Below are positions 8,676 to 15,220 of a stretch of DNA of 19,515 nucleotides, in pieces. The stretch is taken from contig NZ_JAGLBG010000049.1 in NCBI RefSeq assembly GCF_018260405.1, positions 1-19,515 on the forward strand. Reading direction: 5' to 3'. Made by a program: the position numbers and the translations under genes. This DNA is from Deinococcus sp. (GTDB lineage Bacteria; Deinococcota; Deinococci; Deinococcales; Deinococcaceae). Position 1 is the stretch's first letter, and every line of letters begins with the position of its first letter. Under the pieces are notes generated by a model. The model was not told the DNA's origin. It was given only the letters and a program-made list of their open reading frames with translations, and ran no database searches.

Positions 8676-8746
8676 GGGAAAGAAAAGAAAATGGGCGTCC
8701 CCGTTTTCAGGCCCGCCCCGGAGCCCTCGCCGCCCTCAGGGACGCT
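8676..8746 (-). terminator. Terminator-like attenuator in the metG leader
   Basis: On the minus strand GCGTCCC (8745-8739) can pair with GGGACGC (8701-8695). It encloses a GC-rich 37-base apical part that can itself fold. CC and a T-rich run (ATTTTCTTTTCTTT) follow. This is a Rho-independent terminator shape located about 70 bases before the metG start codon. Just upstream (8768-8755) is AGGGTATGACCGCC, whose last six bases could pair with GGGCGG inside the terminator loop and give an alternative fold. Position and competing pairings suggest transcription attenuation; this is inference. Confidence 0.45.
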
Positions 8747-8783
8747 GGGGGCTTGGCGGTCATACCCTCAAGGCGTTTCCTGT

Positions 8784-8809
8784 CGGGCAGAGTTCCAGCC
8801 AACTACCCG
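8784..8809 (-). promoter_or_regulatory. Leader hairpin upstream of metG
   Basis: On the minus strand CGGGTAGTT pairs with AACT and GCCCG, leaving a two-base bulge and a six-base loop (GGCTGG). The stem is nine base pairs, including one G-U pair. It is one of four consecutive hairpins in the 8695-8970 leader region and sits just before the attenuator-like structure. Confidence 0.45.
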
Positions 8810-8855
8810 AACCGGGCCGTTTTAGATTTGATCCAGGCGGAATTAAGTACACTGC

Positions 8856-8874
8856 GTTTATCTTGTAGATAAAC
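8856..8874. promoter_or_regulatory. 19-bp palindrome, operator-like, between metG and ruvA
   Basis: GTTTATCT and AGATAAAC are perfect 8-bp inverted arms around TGT. The site lies in the divergent metG-ruvA region. It could be an operator for either gene or an AU-rich hairpin in the metG leader. It does not fit the deinococcal radiation/desiccation motif consensus (TTATGTCATTGACATAA) as I recall it. A second, GC-rich hairpin follows directly (CGCGC GGA GCGCG, 8875-8887). Confidence 0.45.
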
Positions 8875-8897
8875 CGCGCGGAGCGCGTAGCAGAAGA

Positions 8898-8970
8898 AAG
8901 TACGTTGGAGCGGGAATGGAGAGGTTCCGGTGCTTTCCCGGAATCTCGCAATGTTAGGTTCAACGTACTT
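8898..8970. repeat. Long inverted repeat/structured element, 73 bp
   Basis: AAGTACGTTG (8898-8907) is the exact reverse complement of CAACGTACTT (8961-8970). Nested inside, on the minus strand, GAGATTCCGG (8947-8938) pairs with CCGGAA-CC-TCTC (8930-8919), forming a second 10-bp stem with a two-base bulge and a 7-base loop. The two stems are separated by an asymmetric internal loop. This could be the first long stem of the metG leader RNA, a small RNA, or a mobile-element remnant. No tRNA arms are recognisable. Confidence 0.45.
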
Positions 8971-9058
8971 AGGCGCAGGGAGGGGAAAGGGCAGGCGGCT
9001 AGACGGGCTTGGGTCGGCTTTAGTGCCTCCGGTCAGGTTATATGGCGTTCGCAAACCC

Positions 9059-9064
9059 TACAAT
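9059..9064 (+). promoter_or_regulatory. -10 box of a leaderless promoter, ruvA
   Basis: TACAAT is followed by seven bases (tgcgcgg) and ATG at 9072. The in-frame ATG at 9042 lies upstream of this box and would add ten residues absent from RuvA proteins, so 9072 is preferred. Confidence 0.65.
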
Positions 9065-9071
9065 TGCGCGG

Positions 9072-9674
9072 ATGATTGCTTATCTGTCCGGCGTGGTGCG
9101 TGAGGTGCGTGAGAACAGCGCCGTGGTGGTCGCGGGCGGCGTGGGGTACGAGGTGCAGTGCCCGGCTCCGGCACTCGCCAAGCTAGTCGTGGGTCAGAAC
9201 GCCGAATTCAGTACCCGTTTTGTGGTGCGCGAGGATGCCCAGTTGCTGTTCGGCTTTTCGGACGCCGACAGTCTCAAACTCTTTGACCTGCTCACCAGTG
9301 TGACTGGCGTGGGGCCAAAGCTGGGGCTAGGGCTGCTGTCGGCCATGCCCGTGTCGGCGCTGGCTCAGGGCTTGCTGACGGGCGATGTCAAACTGCTCTC
9401 GAGCGTGTCTGGTGTGGGCAAAAAGACCGCCGAGCGGCTGGTGCTGGAGCTTCAGGGCAAGGTGCCCGAGCAACTGGCGGCTGGTGCTGTGGCGTTGGGC
9501 GGCCGGAAAGTGGCCCCGGTCGCCAGTACCGCCAGCCGCGACGCGGTAGACGCGCTGCTGGCCCTGGGCTTCCGCGAACCGCAGGTCAGGGCGGCGGTCT
9601 CCGAGCTGCTGGCCGCCGACTCGGAGGCCAGCACCGACACCCTGATTCGCAAGGCCCTCGGGAAACTGCGTTGA
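9072..9674 (+). CDS. ruvA: Holliday junction branch migration protein RuvA
   Basis: DNA-binding subunit of the RuvAB branch-migration motor, which binds four-way junctions as a tetramer and loads RuvB. It is 200 aa from the ATG at 9072, the normal RuvA length, beginning MIAYLSGVVREV. Domain I (OB fold) spans about residues 1-63. Domain II carries the two helix-hairpin-helix motifs, visible as LTSVTGVGPKLG and LSSVSGVGKKTAERLV. A flexible linker leads to the C-terminal RuvB-contacting domain III, about 150-200 (VDALLALGFREPQVRAAV). ruvB is not adjacent. Its TGA overlaps the TTG start of the following ltrA-family gene by four bases, so the two are probably translated from one mRNA. Confidence 0.95.
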   Translation: MIAYLSGVVREVRENSAVVVAGGVGYEVQCPAPALAKLVVGQNAEFSTRFVVREDAQLLFGFSDADSLKLFDLLTSVTGVGPKLGLGLLSAMPVSALAQGLLTGDVKLLSSVSGVGKKTAERLVLELQGKVPEQLAAGAVALGGRKVAPVASTASRDAVDALLALGFREPQVRAAVSELLAADSEASTDTLIRKALGKLR

Positions 9675-10918
9675 CCCAGTTGCCGGAAACCGGGGCGCAG
9701 GTGGGCACTCCCGCCGGGGTCGAACAGAAGGTCAGCTGGCTGGAACTGTTTTTCGACCTGATCTTTGTGGTCGCCTTCGATCAGCTGTCCAAGCGGCTGG
9801 GCGATTCTCACACGCTAGAAAATATCGGGGCTTTCGGGATCATGTTCGTGGCGATCTGGTGGGCCTGGTCTACCAACGCGACCTTCGCGGCCCGCTACGG
9901 CAACGAGAGCCGCGCCTACCGCTGGGGCACGCTGCTAGAACTGGTTGGCATGGGCCTGATCGCGCTGTCGCTGCGGGGCGACCTCAAGGAAACGGGCATC
10001 TATTTTGCGCTGGGCTACGGCTTTAACCGTCTGCTACACGCCGGACAGCACCTGTGGATCACGCGCCGCGCCCCGGAGACGGTGGCCTTTTCACGCCGAA
10101 TCGCGCTGGTGTCGGGGGTGGCTGCCGCGCTGTGGGCACTTTCGGCCTTTTTGCCGGGTGGCTCGGCCTGGCAGGTGGGCCTGTGGTGCTTTGCCCTGCT
10201 GATTGACGTGGTCACGCCAGTGCTTGTCCGGGACAGGAACCGCAGCGCCCTGCCACACGAGGGCCACCTACCCGAACGGGTCGGGCTGCTTCAGATCATC
10301 GCCATGGGGGGCATCGTCAATGAGATCGTGGGGGGCGGGCGCAAGCAGGCCCTAAGCTGGATGACGCTGTGGCCCGCCTTCTTGTCGATGGCTACCGTCG
10401 TGGCGCTCTGGCGGCTTTATTTCGATCAGACCCACGCCCTGCCGCTGCTTTCGGCCCGCGTGGAAGGGCGCGAGGGACGGATGCTGGCGTGGCTGTACGG
10501 CCACCTGCCGTTTACCCTTAGTCTGGTGGTGCTTGGTGTGGGGATCGGCCACGGCCTGAGCAGCGCCGACTCGCACGAGGTCGCGGTGCAGCAGCAGTTT
10601 GTGGTGTGGTCGCTGGTTATCGCCTTCGTTTCGCTGACCTTTTTGCGCCTGGTCACGCTGCGGGTGGCCCGGCTTCCCTTGCTGGACCGCAGCGGGTTCG
10701 CGCTGATCGTGGGCGCACTGGCGCTGGCGGCCCTGGCCTTCGTGGACCTGGATACCAAACGGCTTGACCTGCTGGTGGTCGTGGTCTGTCTGGCAGTTGC
10801 CAGCGCTGTTGCTAGCGATCCGGTGACGCACCGCCTGGGACAGCTGGAGGAACATGTGGCCCAGCATCTCGAAGCCCAGGCCGCCGACGCCTCAGATGAA
10901 GGCCAAGATGAAGATTGA
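9671..10918 (+). CDS. LtrA-family (low temperature requirement protein A) membrane protein
   Basis: Polytopic inner-membrane protein of 415 aa. The N-terminal stretch SWLELFFDLIFVVAFDQLSKRL is the characteristic opening of the bacterial low-temperature-requirement A family. Many hydrophobic segments follow, about ten to twelve by eye, with charged loops between them. A polar tail after about residue 390 contains Gln, Glu and Asp. The biochemical role of the family is not established; the name comes from a Listeria cold-growth mutant. The start is a TTG whose last bases overlap the ruvA stop (TTGA), and no better start exists upstream in frame. The coupling to ruvA is positional and need not mean a shared function. 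Confidence 0.82.
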   Translation: MTQLPETGAQVGTPAGVEQKVSWLELFFDLIFVVAFDQLSKRLGDSHTLENIGAFGIMFVAIWWAWSTNATFAARYGNESRAYRWGTLLELVGMGLIALSLRGDLKETGIYFALGYGFNRLLHAGQHLWITRRAPETVAFSRRIALVSGVAAALWALSAFLPGGSAWQVGLWCFALLIDVVTPVLVRDRNRSALPHEGHLPERVGLLQIIAMGGIVNEIVGGGRKQALSWMTLWPAFLSMATVVALWRLYFDQTHALPLLSARVEGREGRMLAWLYGHLPFTLSLVVLGVGIGHGLSSADSHEVAVQQQFVVWSLVIAFVSLTFLRLVTLRVARLPLLDRSGFALIVGALALAALAFVDLDTKRLDLLVVVVCLAVASAVASDPVTHRLGQLEEHVAQHLEAQAADASDEGQDED

Positions 10919-11234
10919 GGCGGCTGGTCACGCGGCGGTGGGCGTCACGGCGGCGCTGCTGGCGGCGCTGCTGCTGCTGGGCCTGAGCCTGCAACTCGGC
11001 TGGCGTAAGGATCAGGCCCGCTGGCCGCACCACGCCCTTTTTTTTGCCGTTTGTGTGGGCACGCTCGCGGCTGTGGTGCTCACCCTGCTGGTCGGCGGAC
11101 GCTGGTGGGCGCTGCTGCCTGCGCTGGCGCTGCTGCTCGGCATGACGCGCACCAGACCGGGCCGCGCAGGGCACTGGCAGCTGGCCCTGGCCTGTGCGGC
11201 GGCCTACGTTGTTGGGGCGTGGGGGGCCTGGTAA
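10908..11234 (+). CDS. Small hypothetical membrane protein
   Basis: Protein of about 108 aa, mostly hydrophobic, with about four predicted membrane helices: around residues 8-27, 41-60, 63-77 and 90-105. Tryptophans lie at the boundaries (WRKDQARW, RWW). No family is recognised. I chose the ATG at 10908 because AAGG lies six bases upstream. ATGs at 10896 and 10854 are also in frame and would enlarge the overlap with the ltrA-family gene. It shares that gene's strand and overlaps its end, so it is the third gene of a ruvA-ltrA cluster. Its TAA stop (11232-11234) is exactly the left target duplication of repeat copy C, so the insertion may have replaced or just preserved the original end. Confidence 0.6.
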   Translation: MKIEAAGHAAVGVTAALLAALLLLGLSLQLGWRKDQARWPHHALFFAVCVGTLAAVVLTLLVGGRWWALLPALALLLGMTRTRPGRAGHWQLALACAAAYVVGAWGAW

Positions 11235-11367
11235 TACGGATTCCGCTAAATTCCGCCACAGTCGGGAAGACACCGCCTGCGGCTCCATACCGCGAAACCC
11301 GTATGTTGTTCCTACTCGCATCCGCTCGGATTGATTCGGAACTGCACCAAATCAATCGGAATCCGTA
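11235..11367 (-). mobile_element. MITE-like repeat, copy C (133 bp)
   Basis: The best preserved of three copies. Its ends TACGGATTCCG and CGGAATCCGTA are perfect 11-bp inverted repeats, and it is flanked by TAA on both sides (11232-11234 and 11368-11370). Its reverse complement aligns along the whole length with copy A. It carries the same internal stem-loop (GATTGATT ... AATCAATC) and the block GAGCGGATGCGAGT-GGAACAACATACGG. No coding capacity. Confidence 0.88.
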
Positions 11368-11370
11368 TAA

Positions 11371-11587
11371 TACGGCTTTCGCCTTGCGGGCTGCCGAAGC
11401 GGTAGCGCCCGCCCGCCGAGCGAGTGCCGCAACACAGTGGCGCGGATAGGGCACGGGCAGCGCGTTGTCTGCCTTGAGCCGCGCCGAGACCAGTGGGCGC
11501 TGTTGTGGTTGTGGCGCAGCCGTCTCCTGCCGCCAGACCAGCGCACAGGGAAAATGTCTGGAAGGACCCGGCTGGGCTGGAGTGGGC
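11371..11587. other. GC-rich intergenic region with a strong hairpin
   Basis: No gene is recognised here. A strong hairpin lies at 11386-11412: GCGGGC-TGCCG pairs with CGGTA-gc-GCCCGC around AAG, with a two-base bulge. No T-run follows, so it is not a standard terminator. The plus-strand frame leading into the nitroreductase starts at 11465, but that extension is Cys/Gly/Arg-rich and unlike the family, so I treat it as non-coding. Confidence 0.4.
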
Positions 11588-11593
11588 TACCTT
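11588..11593 (+). promoter_or_regulatory. -10 box of a leaderless promoter, nitroreductase
   Basis: TACCTT is followed by six bases (ggcagg) and a GTG at 11600, in frame with the nitroreductase. It supports a GTG start and removes a 45-residue N-terminal extension with no resemblance to the family. Confidence 0.55.
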
Positions 11594-11599
11594 GGCAGG

Positions 11600-12382
11600 G
11601 TGGAACTTATTGAAGGAATGCTCTCGCGCCGCACGACCAACGGCCCGTTCAAACCTGACCCGGTCAGCCGTGAGCACCAGCACCTGCTGATGCGGGTCGC
11701 CCAGGCCGCGCCCAGCCATTTCAATTCACAGCCGTGGCGGTTCGTGCTGATCGAAAACCCCGCGACCATTGCCGAGATTGCTCAGATTTCCGGCGAGAGC
11801 ATGACCGAACTGATCGACGCCGGGATTTTTTTCGAGCGCTACCGGCGCTACTTCCGTTTTACCCAGGCCGAACTCGACGAGCGGCGCGACGGCATTCATA
11901 TCGATCACCTGCCGGGGCCGCTGAAACCCTTTACCAGACAGGTTTTTTCGGATGCGGGCCTGAAGCTGATGCGGCAGCTGGGGGTGCCGCGAAAGCTCGG
12001 CGAGGAAAACCGCAAACTGGTGGCTGGCAGTCCGCTGCTGCTGGCCGCGCTGCTCGACAAAACCGAGTATGTGCCGGGCCAGCTTTCTGGGTTTTACAGC
12101 GTGTTCGGGCTGGGGGCAGCGGTCGAGAATATCTGGAACGCGGTGGGGGCGCTGGGCCTGGGCATTCAGTTTGTGAGCACGCCGATGGAAATCCCGCGCC
12201 AGTGGCAGGCCATCCAGCAGCTTTTGCACGTCCCGGACGACCTTGAACTGATGGCGGTCTACCGCCTAGGCTACCTGCCGCAGAGCGATCAGCGCCCCAG
12301 TATCGACTGGAGCAGCCGCCACCGCAAACGCCTGGAACAGTTCGTTAGCCGCGAAACGTGCGGCGTGCCCGAGGAAGGGTAA
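11600..12382 (+). CDS. Nitroreductase-family flavoprotein
   Basis: Probable FMN-dependent NAD(P)H oxidoreductase of the nitroreductase superfamily, cytosolic and usually dimeric. It is 260 aa from a GTG start. The N-terminal LSRRTTNGPFKPDPV carries the Arg residues that contact FMN phosphate. APSHFNSQPWRFVLI is the family's Ser-x-x-Asn-x-Gln-Pro-Trp motif. The later FGLGAAVENIWNAVGALGLGIQFV corresponds to the AxxNxxLAAxxLGLG region. The central stretch (about 60-130, Phe/Arg-rich) is longer than in minimal nitroreductases and may shape the substrate site. The substrate cannot be told from the sequence. It appears monocistronic: a structured intergenic region precedes it and the PBP gene has its own promoter. 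Confidence 0.82.
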   Translation: MELIEGMLSRRTTNGPFKPDPVSREHQHLLMRVAQAAPSHFNSQPWRFVLIENPATIAEIAQISGESMTELIDAGIFFERYRRYFRFTQAELDERRDGIHIDHLPGPLKPFTRQVFSDAGLKLMRQLGVPRKLGEENRKLVAGSPLLLAALLDKTEYVPGQLSGFYSVFGLGAAVENIWNAVGALGLGIQFVSTPMEIPRQWQAIQQLLHVPDDLELMAVYRLGYLPQSDQRPSIDWSSRHRKRLEQFVSRETCGVPEEG

Positions 12383-12459
12383 TCGGCTGGAATGTGTGAT
12401 GGTGCCCTGCCTTGCGCTGCCTCATCTTTTGACGGACGTTACTTTTTGCCTTCTCGCTT

Positions 12460-12465
12460 TATCCT
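12460..12465 (+). promoter_or_regulatory. -10 box of a leaderless promoter, penicillin-binding protein
   Basis: TATCCT is followed by seven bases (gtaggtc) and the ATG at 12473. A TTGACG at 12429-12434 is 25 bp upstream of the box, too far to be a normal -35 for it. Confidence 0.6.
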
Positions 12466-12472
12466 GTAGGTC

Positions 12473-14941
12473 ATGACGCGCCGTTCCCGTTCTCAAGCTG
12501 CTTTACCGGATGGCGCTGATCCGCCAGTTTCGCGCAAAGCTTCGCTCGGCTGTCTGCTCTGGTTTTTTCGCCTGCTGTCTGGCCTAATTTTGCTGGCCTT
12601 TGCTGCATTGGCCGTGCTGTGGTTTGTGTGGGGCCGCAACCTGCCCAACGTGTCCGACCTTGACGTGCTGGAGTTCAGCGGTCAGACCCGCGTGTACGAC
12701 CGCAGCGGCATTCTGATTGGTACGCTCTCCCCTAGCCTGGGCAGCGGCAACGGGGTCAACCGCGACCTGCTGAAACTGAGCGATATCAGCCCGTACCTGC
12801 AAAAAGCTGTCGTGACCAGCGAGGATCGCCGCTTTTTCGAGCACCACGGCGTGGACTATATGGGCATTGCCCGTGGCCTTATCAAGGGCCTGATTCGCAA
12901 GGATTTGGAGGGCGGCAGCAGCATCACGCAGCAGGTGGTCAAAAATACGCTGCTGGCCGACCTGCACGCGGCCCGCACCCCCGAGCGCAAGTTCAAGGAA
13001 GCGGTGCTGGCCTATCAGCTTGACCGCGACTTCGACAAGAACCAGATTCTAAACGCCTACCTCAACATCGTGTACTGGGGCGACGGCGGGCGCGGCGACA
13101 TCGTGGGCGCTCAGAGCGCAGCGACGGCGTATTTCAAGAAGGATGCCAAGGACCTCAACCTCGCGGAGAGTGTGTATCTGGCGACCATCATCCCCGCGCC
13201 GAACCGCCGCTACAAGAGTTTCCAGTCGTACCGTCCCCTTATGAAGGGCCTGCTGGGACGCATGGTCGAGGACGGGCGCGTTACGCGGGCGCAGGCCGAC
13301 GAAGCCTGGAAAACCCCGATCTATCCGGCGGGCTGGCGCATCGCGTGGAACGGCGACGGCACCCTCAGGTCGGCTAGCCTAGAACGCCCCGCGCGGCTTC
13401 AGGAAAACATCGACGCGGCCAACGAACGTAGGCGCAACAACAACCAGTTTCAGTATTACTACTACCTTCAGGCCGTCGAAAAGGAACTGCTGAGCAAGAT
13501 CACTCGCAAGGCGCTGTACGACGGTGGCAAAATCTACACGGGCATGGACGTGCAGGCGCAGCAGGCCGCCGAGAAGGCCAGCTTGCAGTCCAACATGCCG
13601 CGCGGCGCGACGATGGGTATTGCGCTGGTCAACCCGGCCAACGGCGAGGCGATGGCGCTGGTTGGTCAGAACCTTTTTGACGGGGTGCGTCCCAACGACT
13701 GGAACAATGCGACCCAGGCGCGGCGGCAAGTGGGCAGCAGCATCAAGCCCTTTTTGTACACTCTGGCGCTTTCCAAAGGCTGGAAGCAAAAGGACACCGT
13801 GCTTGATTCGCCTATCGAGGGCGACTACCAGCCTATGAACTATGACCGCCACTGGACCGGGCGTTACGTAACCATGCGTTACGCCCTGGATCACAGTCTG
13901 AACCTGCCTACCGTACGTATCGGCCAGGAAATCGGCATGGAAACCTTCCAGACCAAGCTGCGCGAACTGGGTTTTACGCCGCCCACCAACGCGGGCCTGA
14001 GTCTCAGCATTGGCACGCTGGAAGCCAGCCCACTGCAAATGGCGGCGGCCTATGCGCCGTTTGCTAACGGTGGGGTCTACTACGAGCCGTATCTGGTGCG
14101 GCGCTTTGTCGACAAGAGCGGCAAGGTGCTGTACACCCACGCGCCGGTCAGCCGCCGCGTTTGGGACGAGCAGACGGCTTGGCTGGGCCTCGACATGATC
14201 CGGGGCGTGGTTAATGACCTACAAGCCTCGCAGGGTGGCCTAGCGACCCGCGCCCGCATCGACGGCTGGCAGGTCGGCGGCAAGACCGGCACCACCAACG
14301 AGGTCAAGGATTTATGGTTCGTCGGGGTGACGCCGCTGGTTTCGGGGGCCGTCTGGGTAGGCAAGGAGCAGGGGGGAGCGTTACCTGACTGGGCCTATTC
14401 GGGCACGGTGCCTACCCCGGTTTGGCAGCAGTCGGTGGCGGGGGCCTTGCAGGGTCACAGCCAGACGACGTTCAAGGAACCGGGCGGCATCACTTACCAG
14501 ACCGTTCGCGGCGTCGACATGGCGCTACGCAGCGGCGAGGAGAAGCAGGACCCGGCAGAGTACGACGGCACGGGCCGGGCCGGGAGCGCCGGTACGCAGA
14601 TGGGGGGAGCGCCGCTCCCGGCACCTGCCTCCGCCGCAGCGCCCCCACAACAATCAGCAGCGCAGCAATCAGCAGCGGCAGCGCAGGCCCCCGACCCGGT
14701 CGTGCCAGCCAATCCTGACCCGGCACCTGTCCTCAACGAGCAGGACGTACCAGCGCCACCTCAGGGCAACGGTGCTCCGGCGTCTGCTGATGATCCGGGC
14801 AGCACCGTTACGTTGCAGCCTTCCGATTCCGGGAATACCGGTTCTGGCGACGGCAGCGCTCCAGCCGCTGGTAATCAACTCCCACCGCTGACCGAACCGC
14901 CCGTGGAGGGCACACCAAGTTACACGCCGCCCGGCAACTGA
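12473..14941 (+). CDS. Class A penicillin-binding protein (transglycosylase/transpeptidase)
   Basis: Bifunctional peptidoglycan synthase anchored in the cytoplasmic membrane with its catalytic domains outside. One membrane helix lies at about residues 28-52. The GT51 glycosyltransferase domain shows the catalytic EDRRFFEHHG around residue 117, GGSSITQQVVKN, and DKNQILNAYLNIVYWG. The transpeptidase domain has the active-site SxxK in GSSIKP (about residue 421), SLN (about 474) and KTGT (about 603). After about residue 670 comes a tail of roughly 150 residues rich in Pro, Ala, Gln, Ser and Gly, presumably disordered. Total length is 822 aa. It is transcribed alone, with a leaderless-type box at the start and a strong terminator after the stop. 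Which E. coli paralogue (PBP1a, 1b or 1c) it resembles most is not decided, so no symbol is given. Confidence 0.93.
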   Translation: MTRRSRSQAALPDGADPPVSRKASLGCLLWFFRLLSGLILLAFAALAVLWFVWGRNLPNVSDLDVLEFSGQTRVYDRSGILIGTLSPSLGSGNGVNRDLLKLSDISPYLQKAVVTSEDRRFFEHHGVDYMGIARGLIKGLIRKDLEGGSSITQQVVKNTLLADLHAARTPERKFKEAVLAYQLDRDFDKNQILNAYLNIVYWGDGGRGDIVGAQSAATAYFKKDAKDLNLAESVYLATIIPAPNRRYKSFQSYRPLMKGLLGRMVEDGRVTRAQADEAWKTPIYPAGWRIAWNGDGTLRSASLERPARLQENIDAANERRRNNNQFQYYYYLQAVEKELLSKITRKALYDGGKIYTGMDVQAQQAAEKASLQSNMPRGATMGIALVNPANGEAMALVGQNLFDGVRPNDWNNATQARRQVGSSIKPFLYTLALSKGWKQKDTVLDSPIEGDYQPMNYDRHWTGRYVTMRYALDHSLNLPTVRIGQEIGMETFQTKLRELGFTPPTNAGLSLSIGTLEASPLQMAAAYAPFANGGVYYEPYLVRRFVDKSGKVLYTHAPVSRRVWDEQTAWLGLDMIRGVVNDLQASQGGLATRARIDGWQVGGKTGTTNEVKDLWFVGVTPLVSGAVWVGKEQGGALPDWAYSGTVPTPVWQQSVAGALQGHSQTTFKEPGGITYQTVRGVDMALRSGEEKQDPAEYDGTGRAGSAGTQMGGAPLPAPASAAAPPQQSAAQQSAAAAQAPDPVVPANPDPAPVLNEQDVPAPPQGNGAPASADDPGSTVTLQPSDSGNTGSGDGSAPAAGNQLPPLTEPPVEGTPSYTPPGN

Positions 14942-14959
14942 ACCAGAAAACTGGATCAG

Positions 14960-15003
14960 AAGAAGGCCGGAACCGCGCTTGCTCGTTCCGGCCTTCTTTT
15001 CTT
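14960..15003 (+). terminator. Strong intrinsic terminator after the penicillin-binding protein
   Basis: AAGAAGGCCGGAAC (14960-14973) and GTTCCGGCCTTCTT (14985-14998) form a perfect 14-bp stem with an 11-base loop, followed by TTCTT. It begins 18 bases after the stop codon. The A-rich left foot means it could also work for minus-strand transcripts. Confidence 0.9.
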
Positions 15004-15220
15004 CACTTCAACTTTTAACGGTAGAAGGCTATACAAGCTGCCGTCTGTTTCGTTAACAACTGGCGGGGGCACTGGGTTGCCAACGCCACGCCCGACAGTC
15101 CGCCCTGCTCCCACTCGCTCTGCGGCGCAACTCTCTAGGGTTGGCGCAGCTTTACGAGTCCGCTCGAACTAGGCTGTTTTTGCAAACCACTCTATCGGAG
15201 GCCCTAGTACTCAATGCGGC

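Noticed and set aside
8755..8768. T-box riboswitch core for metG
   Set aside because: AGGGTATGACCGCC resembles AGGGTGGNACCGCG, but the TGGN that pairs with the tRNA end is missing and no AUG specifier codon is found in the first stem. It is kept only as an attenuator-like leader.
8856..8874. Radiation/desiccation response motif upstream of ruvA
   Set aside because: It is a palindrome of similar size, but the bases do not match TTATGNNATNNNCATAA in either register.
8898..8970. tRNA gene (73 bp, paired ends, GGTTCAA)
   Set aside because: The end stem is 10 bp instead of 7. No D arm, anticodon arm or T stem can be drawn, although GGTTCAA occurs near the right end.
11386..11412. Terminator after the ruvA-ltrA cluster
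   Set aside because: The hairpin is strong, but no T-run follows on either strand.
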